Position numbers and translations under genes: made by a program. A stretch of DNA of 64,000 nt, taken from Lunularia cruciata (Eukaryota > Streptophyta > Marchantiopsida > Lunulariales > Lunulariaceae). Location: the NCBI GenBank assembly GCA_948567375.1, contig OX419757.1, forward strand, positions 24,676,001 to 24,740,000, read 5' to 3'. The notes under the pieces were generated by a model, which saw nothing but the letters and a program-made list of their open reading frames with translations, was not told the origin of the DNA and ran no database searches. Of the stretch, positions 11,110 to 22,836 are shown one piece after another; within the stretch, counting starts at the first letter, position 1; every line of letters starts with the position of its first letter.

Positions 11110-12822
11110 ACTATTCTAATGGGTAGTATCTTTGCTAAGCTAATAGATGTATTTTGGAATTTGGATTTGAGCTAAGAAGTCCAGTATCTATGCCAAGCTG
11201 GTTCTAGATCAAGCTTTAATACTTTGTATCATCTATAAGTGTTCCATGTGTTATTGTGGTGAAATTCCAAGGGTGTTGGAAGAACTCTCTATGCTATTTT
11301 TATACATTTCAATAAAGCATTGAATAAGGTACTTTGATAAACTCTAAGTGAGAGACTTAGTGAAATTGGAGTTTCATAGGATATGATTAGTGTTATCTCT
11401 AGACTATATGAGAAGGTGATTATGAGAGTCTCTTCTTTGAGCTCTCAAGATATCCTTAGCAAAATTGGTGCAATTCAAGGTTATTCTTTATCTCCAATTT
11501 TGTTTGGGATTGCCATTGATGGCTTGGAGAGAGTACTCTTGGAAGCTTGAGCTACAGGTGTGCATGTTGGTTTTTTGATTATACATGCATTTCTTTATGC
11601 AAATGATGTATTGCTCTTTTCTACTAATCTGGAGAGTTTACAAAAGGTGTTGGATTCTCTTCTTGTGTTTTGCAGTGAAACAAAGATGAAAGTGAACCTT
11701 GACAAGTCTAATGTGATTATGGTATCACAACTTTTTTCTTTGATGACAAGCCTTTGGAGCAGATTTCTTCTTACAAGTAATTGAAGATTGTGTTTTCTCA
11801 TGATTATAGCTAGTCTACTTGTGTGAAGAAAAAAATTAGTGCAAGGTTTAGAGCTTTGTATCCATTCATGAATTGCTCTAGACTTGCTCATCTTACCCCA
11901 TGGGAGTCAAAGGAGGTGTTTATCATATCTCTTGTGCAGCTTGTGCTTCTTCATGGTGCTCAATTTTAGAGTCTTGGTACTAAGAAGATATGGTGAAAGA
12001 AGATTGAAAAGCTTCAAAAAGTCTTCTTGTGGGATAGACTAAGTATGAATACTCAAACTCTTTATGTTTTGCTACTTGTTGAGATAGGTGTTTTACCACT
12101 TGAGGTTGAAAATTTTACCTCTTGGGATTGAAACTTTGTTCTTAGCTCTCACTTATGTGTCTAAGGTGAGATCCATGGAGCATGAGAGACTCCCTTACCA
12201 AGCTTGTTGTGCTACACAATCTATTGGTTGGTATATAAATCTGGTTGTTTGGGTTTCAAGGTGGAATGTTTCTAAATGACATTGGAAGTTGGAGCCTATT
12301 GCACTATGTGAGACGATCAAGGAGCATGTCTTATGCTACCTATAGCATAAACTTGCTACCAAGATGATATTCTAAATTAGTTTGTGTATTGTTTGTTGGT
12401 TAATTGTAAGCAAGGGTATCTTTTGGCTATGATATCTACCTCATTTAAACATATCATTGCACAATATAGGATTAGCTCCTGTAGTCTTGCTGTAGAAGAA
12501 CTGCATTGGAAATATATAGATCACTCCAAGCTGCTTTGTATATTATGCTCCTTAGGTGAAGTACAAGATGAGCACCATGTATTTCTCTAACTCCCTTGTT
12601 ATGAGAGAATAAGAGTTAGAGTAGTAGATACTTTTCCATTCTCTTGCAGGTTGAAGCTTTAGCTTTATGAAAGTACATGAAAGAAATTTGTTTACAATGG
12701 ACAATATTTTAAAGATTGGTTACGTGGCTTAGGATTTTTCCAAGGTTCACTTTGCATGTGATTTGTATTGTGTTTTTAACTTTTTGACTTTTGGATCTTT
12801 TGGCCTTTATATTTCTCTATTT
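11110..12822 (+). mobile_element. old LINE, right half (RT to tail)
   Basis: This half continues the element cut at 5777. The RT (LFYANDVLLFST at about 11590, where YADD has become YAND) and the C-terminal domain are recognisable but riddled with stops and indels. It ends near 12822 with a decayed tail (ggcctttatatttctctat). Its divergence matches the left half and exceeds that of the insertion between them. Confidence 0.8.
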
Positions 12823-12829
12823 AATTATA

Positions 12830-13145
12830 AAAAAATTCAATCTTATGTGAGTAATTTTATCCTTAGTTCACATATTGAATTACATTTTGTCTGTAAACTA
12901 AGTTCTTTGCTATATTGGAAACCTAATTTTATGTAGGAAATTGAGAATTTCACATATAAGGAATTCAATCTCATGTAAGAAACTAAATATTTGTCATGTA
13001 AGAAACTAAGATTCTTCTAATGAAAAGAGCAACTTTTTTATAGCATCCAAGTGGCTTAAATATTTGTCATTATTATGATCCACTTTGACATTGATTATTT
13101 CCCACTTTGATTTATATTTAACAAAACGAGAGTCTCTTGTATTTC
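12830..13145. other. AT-rich non-coding DNA
   Basis: No ORF or RNA gene is seen. Short echoes of the tandem repeat that follows may begin near 13040 (tccaagtgg). Confidence 0.5.
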
Positions 13146-13149
13146 TTAC

Positions 13150-13985
13150 ATCATGCATATGGCAGGTAGATTAAATCTTAAGTCTTAAAATAATCACTTT
13201 ATAAGATGACATGTTGTTATAGTTTTCCTACTTTCATCTTCACTTCAAGTAAGGATTCATACTTTCTTGTATTTCAATGTTGTCCAAGTGGTTGATGTGT
13301 TGAATCCTAGCTATCAATGCAAATTATTCATAAAGTGAAATTTGGCCATTAGTTCTTTACTTTTATCCATATTTCAAGTACAAAATGAGATTTCCTTGTT
13401 TTTTCCACATCATCTATATGGTTGATGGATCAATCTTAGTCATCAATGCAAATCACTTATAAAGGGCCATAATTTCACTACTTTTAGCCAAGTTTGAAGA
13501 AAAAATTTTCCTATTATTTCCACACCGTTCATGTGGTTGATAGATTAAATCTTACATATCAATAAAAACCACTTATAAGGAGACATACAACCATAAGTAC
13601 ACTAATTTATTTTTGTTCCCAAGTAAGGAATTAAGATTCTTTTTATTTTCTTTATAATCCATGTGGTTTATAGATTGAATCTTAGCCATAAATACAAACT
13701 ATTCATAAGGTTGCATTTGCCATAATATCCATACTTTCATTTGAACTTTGAAGTAGGGGATAAAAGTTTTTCTGAATTCTCTACACCATACAGTATATTG
13801 ATGGTTCAATCTCCATCATCTATAAAAAAAAGTACTTATAACCTGAAAATTTTACATTTTGCCTTAGATTCCCTAATTTCACTTGTGTTTCCAAGTAAAG
13901 AAATGAGTTTTCCATCAATTTTGTATACCATCCTTATGGTTGTTAGATTAGATCTTGAAAATCAATATAAATAACTTATATTGTG
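13150..13985. repeat. degenerate ~130-bp tandem repeat, about seven units
   Basis: A core resembling tccatgtggttgatagatt, followed by a cttagccatcaatgcaaa-like stretch and cacttataagg, recurs at about 13153, 13282, 13413, 13528, 13658, 13789 and 13931, a spacing of 115-142 bp. Units are strongly diverged from one another. The array contains no coding potential; the 77-aa reading at 13741-13974 is an accident of the repeat. Confidence 0.75.
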
Positions 13986-14860
13986 ATTGTTATTATTTCC
14001 TTAATTTAAATGTATCTTATATGATTATGTGAATTATTTTACTACATAATTTAACCATATAACAAGGTGTTTATATAAGATAAATGAAAATACCTATAGC
14101 TATTGGGTTTTGTATAGGATTTTAAATCATTACATCATTGTATGCAGGATTTTAAACTGTGCTTTGATTGATATTACAACAACTATAATATTACCATATG
14201 TACAATTTTCATAAGATAATTTTATTTTTCTAAAATAATAGAATGGATTATATTGGGAAACTTAAATACTTTCATAGAACTCATTGGGGAAATTTATTTT
14301 CTTATATGCATTTTGGATAAAGTAATTTGTTGCAGGGTGAAAAAGGTCTTCTATGAGAAAACCAATTGCGGGAAGGAACCCAGTAGGGAAAAGAAACGTA
14401 TGTGGGCAACATCTAAAGAGATGGGAAGAAAAGAATTGCGGGAATGTATAGTAGTAAGGAGAAAATAATTAAGATTTTAGCGACATGTTGATAAAGTAGG
14501 TTTTGTAGATCTAGAGGAAGAACATCTAAGGAAGGAGAGCCAATTGGCATTTATGGCATGGGCTGCAAAGGAAGCGGCAGCAGCCATAGTTAGTATAGTG
14601 CTTAGGTATATAGGAAGTTCTTTTTAGGGTAAAGCTGCTATTTAAAAGGGACTGTCTCCTCTTGGGAGGGTAATCTTCCAGCTTCAATACATGATAGAGG
14701 AAGATTCCTCAAGCAGAAGAGAGACTTAAGGAGTTGTGAGGGGCTGACCAGTTTAACTATGGGATCAGTCCCTTGCAAGATTGTAACTTTATTCTATGCC
14801 TCAAGGTTGATGCAACCAGCTTAATATAAAAACCATGCGAGTCTTATCCTAGTTCTGTAT
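13986..14860. other. AT-rich non-coding DNA, possible decayed LTR at its right end
   Basis: No recognised gene. A TATA-like aatataaaa lies at 14823-14831, just before the hairpin at 14861, so 14.6-15.05 kb could be a decayed solo LTR. I could not identify its TG...CA ends. Confidence 0.35.
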
Positions 14861-14894
14861 ATGATGTGAATGAGAACTTACTCATTCACATCAT
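14861..14894. repeat. perfect 14-bp inverted repeat, 6-nt loop
   Basis: The arm atgatgtgaatgag (14861-14874), loop aactta, and arm ctcattcacatcat (14881-14894) are exact complements. It lies about 30 bp downstream of the TATA-like sequence at 14823, so it would sit at the start of any transcript from there. Confidence 0.9.
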
Positions 14895-14981
14895 ACAACA
14901 TTTTCTTGAAAGTTATGTGTCTTGTGTTGTGAAGCAATGCTTCTTGGTTACTCGTGGCACTGGTCACATAAGCAAGAGGTT

Positions 14982-15025
14982 GTATTAGAAGCCTACCTCC
15001 CAAATGGGAGGTAGGTTTCTAATAC
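14982..15025. repeat. 21-bp inverted repeat, 2-nt loop
   Basis: Arms gtattagaagcctacctccca (14982-15002) and 15005-15025 are complementary with one G/A mismatch. With the hairpin at 14861, this makes two strong hairpins within 165 bp. Confidence 0.9.
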
Positions 15026-15029
15026 TAAG

Positions 15030-16900
15030 TACTAAGTCACATACCATGGAGACTGAAGGGATTGTGGGGGTGATAGACCCTTGAGCCATCCCCAAGAGGA
15101 AGTGTCTATTGGAGATTCTTGCCCCTTAGTGGAATTATGACTAGCTATGGGAAATCTTGACTACAATTCTTCCAATAGCCAGGTAAACAGCCAGCCAAGC
15201 AAAGACTATACTGTTGCTTCCCTTCCTCTTGTAGCATCCCACATTCCCTACTGTGTGACTTGACTAACCCAACTGACATACCTAGATTACCTTCTTTTTT
15301 CTTTTTTTATATTTTTATACTTTTTTACTCTTTCAACACAGAGATCTTTCCGTACATTTGTATGTAGAACCAAATTCCCTTACTTCAAAAACCCTAATGA
15401 CTATTTTCTATACTTTAGTTCAAAATTTTCTATGTCCCTAATATTATGCTCCTTAAGAAGGGTGCAAAACCTCTTAGTGGATAGATATGTTTTATAGAAG
15501 TAAACTCTTATTTCTATAGTCAACACTAATACTAATGTACTCAAATATTAAACATCATAGGAAAACTAAAAAGCTAAATACCCAAAATATTAAAGTGCAC
15601 TTAATGAAAATTACAAAGCACAAAATCTATTATAATTAACTCTTTTTTTGACCTCCGTACACAGATGGACCTTGCACCATCTACCTTTCTGTTCTATCGG
15701 CACATTCTCCATTTTTTGTTCTCCGAAAATACAACCAAATTTTAGACATTATTCTAAATGGCATGTAGTCCTTGATCTTGTTTGATATTGCTTCCATAGC
15801 CTCCACTTAGGTGGATTCAACCCTCTTGTACCTTGGTGGAGGAAAATATTGCCATTTATTGGGATCAATTTTGATGGATGTAAATTTGATCAAATCTTTG
15901 CATCTTTCCAGTGGGTTCCATCTTCTCCCTCACTTTTTTTGACTTGCAAAAAATATTTAAAAAAATTCTTAACTCTTCAAATAAAATAGCCAAACATCTC
16001 ACTCTTAATTCTTATCAACTTTTTGGTTCATTATCTCTCAAAAGAGATCTGTATCTTTGCTAAGGAAGTTGGGATCCAATTTTATACCAGAATTGTGTGC
16101 TAGTTTTGCATGCTCAAGGTGGAAGTTTATGCTAATGCAATTAGGTAGAAGTCCAGTCTTATTTGTGGCATGTGAGATCAAGGCATGGGGCCTTGGCTTT
16201 GCCTAAATTTTTAAATTTAGGCCCATGGTGGCCTAAATGTATGAGCCGAGAGTCCAAATACAAGTTTGGGCCCACAGGCTTGGGGCAAAAGTTTGGATTC
16301 GTTAGAAGTGCCATAAAACTGTGTTCTTAGTTTAGCTTTCTGTGAAATAATGGAAGAATTGTTTGAGACAGCAATCATGTCGACATCCTTTGTATATATA
16401 GAATTTCCTAAACTAAGTATTGAGTAAAACCCTTAGTGTATCAAACTGTGATGCTTGCTTTGATGGTGAGAAAAATTAGCTTCAAAACCAAGCATTGGTC
16501 CTCGAGCCTTTATTAGCTTCCAGACCACCTTTTCATGTTTGGTACCAGAGTATATCTTATGTTCTGGTACATTATTCTGGTATATTTTATGCATATATGC
16601 TCTGGTAAATTGATCTACAATTGCTGTTGTAAATTTTGACAATGACTCTTCATTTTGTTCTATTCCAAATTATCTTTCCAGATTCAGTTTTCTTTGGATG
16701 ATGAGATTTTACACATTCAGCAAGAATTAGTGCACTTCATTGTAAGAACTGCGAGAGGTGAACAAATCAATCGGAGCCGAATATATTATGTTTTTTCTCA
16801 AGCATATTTTCCCTTTTAACGTAATAAAACTTCCTTATCTTCATAGTTTCCTGTTTACGATTCAAAAGCTCAATAGTTAATTAATGCTCGTAGATTCGTC
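15030..16900. other. non-coding DNA, no gene recognised
   Basis: Contains T-rich tracts at about 15293-15330 and a short palindrome, gcctaaattt-tt-aaatttaggc, at 16201-16222. The 69-aa minus reading at 16433-16642 matches nothing I know. Confidence 0.5.
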
Positions 16901-16926
16901 CACGGTTCTAAACATTTCCCCCTTTT

Positions 16927-17250
16927 CATTTCTCATATCGAACTCTATTGGGGCTTTAACCCTATTTTACCTATTTTGTTTCACCCTTCCACGGAACATT
17001 TCTCATATCAAACTCTATTGGGGCTTTAACCCTATTTTGACCTATTTTGTTTCACCCTTGCACGGAACATTTCTCATATCAAACTCTATTGGGGCTTTAA
17101 CCCTATTTTACCTATTTTATTTCACCCTTGCACGGAACGGTTTGATGGAGTCTTCCCATCCTTCGTGTATTTTAACTATTTTGTCCCACCCTTGCACGGA
17201 ACGGCTTGATGAGGTCTTCCCATTCTTCGTGTTTCTTGGTTTTAACTGCT
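16927..17250. repeat. tandem repeats: three ~70-bp units, then two ~64-bp units
   Basis: Units starting catttctcatatc lie at 16927, 16997 and 17068 (70 and 71 bp apart) and are nearly identical. They are followed by a related unit starting cacccttgcacggaacgg at 17123 and 17187 (64 bp). The shared cacccttgcacggaac links both types. This array creates the repetitive 136-aa reading at 16884-17294, which I do not regard as a gene. It lies about 350 bp past the 3' end of the caleosin gene. Confidence 0.9.
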
Positions 17251-17594
17251 TTGAACGTAATGAATTTTCTTTATCTCTATGGTTTCTTGTTTAAGAGGGA
17301 GTGCACCACTAGTTGATTAACGCTCCACAGTTCCAACCCAGTAAGAAGAACGAATAAGTCCATTGCAGAGCACAAATTTGTATGAATTACCAAATATAGT
17401 TGCTGTCTGTCATATAATTTTAACATCAATCAGATATCTTCGCCAAAATTCACCTCAATTCTACGATATGCAACATCTGCATTTTCTGTACAAACAAAGT
17501 CTACTTTGTACAGAAGGATAGATTGCTAATAACCAGACTCCCATCTTCGGGCTATGGATTGCTTTCTAACGGATTCAATTATTCTACCTATCAT

Positions 17595-19537
17595 CTAATT
17601 CAGATTCTTCGCGTCGATTTTCTCCAGTTCAATTCTCTTAAGGACACTCCGATCACCTTTTTTCAGTCGATTTTCGATGTATTCGAAGAAACTACCATCA
17701 TATATACCTCTGATAGCTTCTTTACTTGCAAAACCCTCTTCGTCCTTCACAAGCCAATATGTAAAACCCCACTCCAATTTCGCGGCAGACCTTGCAACCA
17801 ATGACAGCATTTGTTAGCTTTCGAGACCAACAATTTCCAGGTCAATTGTATGCAGGTTTTTAACGCATTGTATGTAAGTACGAATAATTATAGAAGTACG
17901 AATAATACACTATTTGAATTTGTTTCGTCTTCAGATTGCAACACGCCCAACGAAACCCACCGTAGAATTGCTGACAACGTCCGTTCCTTACCAGCCAAAA
18001 GGATCATTCACATTTCGTAAGGAATCAGTCATGTAGATGATTTCGTCATATGTCATGAAGCCGGGCTTGGTTTTCGCGTATTTGTTGAATATCTCCTCGA
18101 ATTTGAAGGGTACAAATCGACCCTCTGAATCGTAAATTTCGGTATCACTTCCGTGCTTGGTGCGATGAATTTTCTCGAGGTAGATTGGGAATCGAAGGTC
18201 AGGAATCCATCCCTGAATACAGATATGTACCGACACGTTAAAGATTGGGATTTCATTAACCCAATTTATCTACGAATTTTCTCTAGAATCTGTTTGCAAC
18301 TATCATTGCCCATAAAATTGCAGGACAGAGCCAATTCACTTACATTGTATGTGGGGTAGCTGAATGCTCCATTGATGACGACAGCAGCTGCTATGCAGAT
18401 GCCGGTTGGATATCCAAGTGCCTTGAAACCTACACCACCAAGTTCAACAACGATTAATGTATAGGCCATGAGGCGGTATAATTCTACTAGTTCAGGCGTT
18501 CAAATTCCACGTGTTTAAAATTCCTAGCGAAGACGAAAAACAACGAAGTGGCCTACATTTTGCATCCATGGGACACCAATGCTGGACGATGAATGCACGC
18601 AAGGCAGCATAAGATATGAAAATTTATTTCCGAAAGCCGTTTCCTAAAAAGATAATTGATGCAAAGCACTTGCTGAAAGAATTAGTACAGTACACATGTA
18701 CAAACATTGTGTTGTTTACCTTCGTACGTCTCGTTTGGAAAAATAACACCATCATTATTCCGGTCAAAAAATGCACAATGTTGCTGTAACACAGTGTAGT
18801 CCCGGAGGTTGCGACCTGGAGTACCATCGGGGTGTTCGGCATCAGCTGCAACTTGAGCTCTTGGTATTTCTGCAAAATAAATCCAAGCAGCTTAAATTCT
18901 GTCTGATTCGTGGACTGCGACGAATTTCTTGCAAGAAAACTGTTTGATCGATAGTGCTACAACCAACGCTTACGGGTATCGGACACTATACTTGTAGTGT
19001 AACATACAAATAATATTATCAACCAAAGAGAAGTGAAGTTTTAGAACCTAGCGAAACAAGTTCTCTGTCACGAAATTCTTGTTTTCCAATCCGTGCGGTA
19101 CAATTAACGTGTCAATGGCGCATTTCCAAGGAGAGTTAAAGGTACTCACGTGGGTGCTTGAGAGGGAGATCCTTGGTATTAACATTGCGCTCAAGAGTAA
19201 CTGGAGCTTTCTTGGCAGTCGTCTCAAATCCCATTAAATCTTGCTTGACGATGGAATTTTCTTGCTCGGTGCGCGACTCCTGCTGTGGTGGGGACTTGTA
19301 CTGCATGTCCTGGGGAGGGGACGCCATCATCCTCACTCCCCGTCGCAACCTTCTTGTGACATTTGACGTTGGACTTTCAATCGACAGTGGTGAGATCCTC
19401 ACCAAGCCCTGCACCCCAGTGCTCAAGCTCATCTTCGCAATTGAAAAACTCACACTGAAACTAATTCCACAATTCGAATCGGATTCTCCTGAAGGGCTTT
19501 GTAGAACTCTGCTGAAGCTTAAAGCGCCGAATTTCAA
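17595..19537 (-). CDS. caleosin / peroxygenase, five exons, ~346 aa
   Basis: Exons on the minus strand: 19537-19150, 18869-18720, 18429-18344, 18212-17992 and 17790-17595, stop TAG at 17597-17595. All four introns have GT...AG ends (donors gtgagt, gtaaac, gtaagt, gtaagg) and the frames join with matching phases (1, 1, 0, 2). The product has the caleosin order: heme-region His160 in VLQQHCAFF; EF-hand D165-RNNDGVIFPN-E176; a hydrophobic segment about 187-206; IHRTKHGSD with the second conserved His (228); EGRFVPFKFEEIF; and C-terminal LEWGFTYWLVKDEEGF with DGSFFEY. Known caleosins bind calcium and heme, sit on lipid droplets or membranes, and act as peroxygenases in oxylipin metabolism. Most are ~200-245 aa. 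The extra ~130 N-terminal residues are rich in Ser, Arg and Gln and look like a plastid transit peptide; the first Met is supported by a TATA box 74 bp upstream. No stop or frameshift is seen. Confidence 0.9.
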
Positions 19538-19610
19538 GTTCTATGCACTTGTGCTGCACACTTCTGATCTGTCCAATCTAAGATTGTCCGCTCAAAGATC
19601 ACTGGGTTGC

Positions 19611-19617
19611 TTATAAA
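19611..19617 (-). promoter_or_regulatory. TATA box of the caleosin gene
   Basis: The minus strand reads ggctttataagcaa. It is 74 bp upstream of the first ATG (19537), which would place the transcript start near 19580 and leave a short 5'UTR. Confidence 0.65.
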
Positions 19618-19639
19618 GCCAAGTATAATCTATGTTTGT

Positions 19640-20990
19640 ATACTCCACAATTCGTTCGCCGAAAAATGCGTGCTTCGGTGCATGAAACTATGAGAAAGAC
19701 CGCCGGAGACAAGCTCCAGCCGTTGGATACCTGGATCCATGGGCTACTACAAGTACACATCCCGCAATTGTCTACTTTGACACTTGGGTCCATGCAGTTG
19801 CGTAACGTGGGAGCTGCCAAGTCCGCCTCAAGGCTAGGTAATAACGTGTTACATATAATTTGAAAACATATTTCCGTTCGACACGTTAACCCAGACTATC
19901 TCCTGGGTCATTCATATGTCCTCTCGAACCTGTGATCCTCCTGTTAGCCTCTGCTTTCCGCCACCTGCTCATTGGAAGTCGACACAGTAACTCGAGGTAG
20001 TAGTGCTACGCTATGGTAGCTTGAGTGGACAATGGCATGATCATATACAAAAGAGCGGCCACACTATTCACACCTCACATCCAAGAGTTCATTTTCCGGA
20101 TGGGGGACGAAAATAATCTTTATAACTTTGCTCTGCAGAGAACACGTAGCATGTCTAATCTGCGGAGAACACGTAGCCGGTCTCATCTACAGGAGAACTC
20201 ACATTAGGGGATATTTTTCGAACGTTATAGTAGTTTGTAGTTATTATGACTTGTATAACCATGACTTATACAAGAGAGATCTTAGGTACGTGAGATAAAT
20301 TTCTCATTCCGATTCAATTGAGGATTAGGCTCATCTTATCTTTGTAACAAGCTGTAAACTAGAGAGATGTTCCATGAACATCCTCGCGTTCCCATAAAAC
20401 CTACTGGCCGTATAGCTGCAAGTTCTTAACAGCTAGAGTTCGCACGTTGTTAATTAATTAGGAGCAACGGTCATATTGCTCATGTAGCACTTTTCCATCC
20501 TTCAACTTTCACTTTAATCGTGGCGGACGGTGTTCACTTTGTTCAAGTAGATGTAAAATTCACGGTCATATGTAGCACTGCCGGATTTCACGCTCCGAGA
20601 AAGGAATTGGATGTTTGTGTACTTTGTGCATGCGAAACTTATGAATTGTGTACTATTGGCTTTTTACCTCTTTTACCCAATGAGTCTCTTTTTGACGGAT
20701 CGAGGAAGTTAATGGGATGGATTTAGAACATTTGTTACTATATTGAAATAGAGGTGGTACCGGATGTGCATCGTCCTGCGGGTGTATCATCCACGTTCTT
20801 CTTATTTGGTACTGCGAGACCATTTATCTTGTGCCGGATCTGCGAGCAAGCATACATTCTTCTTATGAAAACGGAATAACTATGCGTATATTTATACTTC
20901 GGTGCAAATTTTGTGTACAAGCGGTGTTGAACTACTAAGGTCGAAGGTTCTTTGTGGTTTAATTTTTAATTTTTAATTTTTAATTTTATT
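19640..20990. other. upstream intergenic DNA, no gene recognised
   Basis: Short readings at 19636-19863, 20025-20207 and 20520-20726 match no family I know. A 27-bp tandem pair (20133-20159 and 20160-20186, core gagaacacgtagc) lies in the second. An (ATTTTTA)n-like tract lies at about 20960-20998. Base composition is less AT-rich than the LINE areas, so caleosin promoter elements could reach into it. Confidence 0.5.
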
Positions 20991-20999
20991 TTATTTATC

Positions 21000-22715
21000 G
21001 AGAACACAAGAAGGATGGGAAATCATGCCCCACAAGAGAGAGACAAAAGGAGTAAAATGAGACTAGGCTCCAATAATATCTATATCAATTATATGTGCCC
21101 TATCACACTTAAGATATTTGAGCTATGCAAGCCATAAGGTCTACAAACTATTGGAACATCCAAAAAAGCATCACCTAGAGTGATTGCTCTCCTATGGATT
21201 GCACCAGCCAATGCTCTCTGTAGAGCAATAGACACACCCTACGCAAGTATGCTACAAAGTATGAGAGTGACAGTGGTACCCCTAGGCATCTAATATGATA
21301 AGTTCTGATGCACTCCTTGACAAATGTGTCAAACGCCATGTACATCGCTCCATATAACTCCAAGGCTAGAGGAACAAAGAGGTGATCTCACTCTACATAC
21401 CTCTATACTTGGAGACCTTGCATCTTGCTGCTCCACTTGCCACCCATCTAGGAGGATGAGTAACCACAACATCTGCCACTATCACCTGATCATCGCAACC
21501 AAGTATAAGTATGCTCTAACACATGTCATCCACAAAGAATGTAAACACTCCCTCCAAGCAAGGTATACCCTCTCTCATGCCATAGCAAACATATCCTTGA
21601 TGGCATCATGGGTAGCTATCCTCTATCCTCCATAAGGACACCATGTCATATGGACCATTTTTGCATCTAGTGGAGAACCACACTCACAAGTGAGTAATGA
21701 AGATGCAAACGGGTGGACCAACCTAGGCAAAACCTCATTGCTATAGAGAAAGTGGCTGGTTCAAGTCAGAATGGCCTAATGCACGGTAGAGCTAGGATCC
21801 AAGAGCCATTGCCATAGCAAGAGCAAAGACGTGCTCTAGTGGCCTAAGGAATGGATAAGTCAATTAAGAGAGAATTTAGTATATGCTGAGACTATTGCTC
21901 CATCAAGGAAGACATCAAGGACACCTTTGGTCCATTTTGATGGTAGCAAAGCAAAGAATGGAAGGTCCTATCTGCTTGTGAATATAGACCATTTCTCATC
22001 TAGTACAATAATACCTAAAGAGAAAAGGATCCCTCCTCCACCTCAGTCACATATGTATGCAACATTGGCCTATCAAAAACCATAAAAGGGAGGAATGTAG
22101 AGGTGTCAAGAGAGCCCAACTACCCAGAAATGCTATAGGTGTTGTCTACTCCATATATAATAGGCCTACCCCTCCACACTAGATTGGTAGAGATGGTTGT
22201 CTACATGTCAAATCACCCATCACACACTCAAATGCCCTAGTCCAATGATATCACTAAAGACTCCTATAATCTTCCTATCAAAATCTCTAAGACATGATAA
22301 GAAAGTTGAGGAGGGAGAAATGTGCAGAGAAGGTAAGTCAATTGATGGGTACTACTAGAGCAGAGTATACCAAATGCCACCTATGGATCTCTTAGTAGAG
22401 GAAGGTCATCCACATGGAGAATATCCTTTGCAAGGGTAGCGTCTAAGAAGTATGTGACAAGGCGCTCAGATCCTATTGGCACTCCAAGAATATGTAGTCC
22501 ATCTGCAAATGTGACATACCCCTCTAGAAGCTCAAGGTGGGGAGGGATACCTAAAGGAAACCATGCTCTGCACTTCAACACCTTGAATCTCAAGCCTACA
22601 AGATGTAGCTTGGTAGTCAAGTGATCAAAGTAGTCTAATTTATGGGGCTCAAAATGTATGTATTGTTTGCTAAGGAGGGAAATACACAACCTAGCATGGC
22701 CAAAGTAGTAGATAA
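21000..22715 (-). pseudogene. relic of a second, unrelated non-LTR RT family (C-terminal half)
   Basis: The minus strand reads ADGLHILGVPIGSERLVTYF (about 22450-22520), then LPLLRDP. With many stops it continues through VGLLYME, FLGSWALL, VHPFASSLLTCECGSPLD (a short Cys motif), GGxRIATHDAIKDMF and GVSIALQRALAGAIHRRAI (about 21180-21240). This motif order matches, from memory, a widespread plant, algal and protist reverse transcriptase-like family (LGVPxGS, then CxCGxxLD, then THDAxRD, then VSIALQRGxAxA). About 570 codons are traceable. It shares no sequence with the LINE that fills the rest of the window. Confidence 0.7.
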
Positions 22716-22836
22716 GACAACTCTAAAGTGAGCCATAGCAAACAAAGATCCTCTTAAAGGATCTCTCTATCATGTATCGACAATGACTCCAAGATGATGA
22801 CTCCAAGATGGTGACTCCCTCTTGTGACCACCCATG

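Noticed and set aside
14253-14468. 71-aa ORF preceded by an acceptor-like ttgttgcag
   Set aside because: No recognisable domain, no partner exon, AT-rich surroundings.
13986-15300. Solo LTR around the TATA-like box at 14823
   Set aside because: I could not define TG...CA ends or a target duplication, so it is kept only as a possibility.
16545-16556. tggtaccagag, similar to the copia PBS tggtatcagag
   Set aside because: No LTR end with CA directly before it and no gag after it; a short chance match is likely.
16884-17294. 136-aa ORF with repeated ISNSIGALTLFYLF segments
   Set aside because: It is the translation of the ~70-bp tandem array; the repeats pass through different frames and no family fits.
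19158-19616. 152-aa plus-strand ORF
   Set aside because: It is antisense to caleosin exon 1, whose exon structure and splice sites are consistent; a shadow reading.
21324-21635. 103-aa plus-strand ORF
   Set aside because: It is antisense to the RT relic at 21.0-22.7 kb, whose motifs explain the sequence better.
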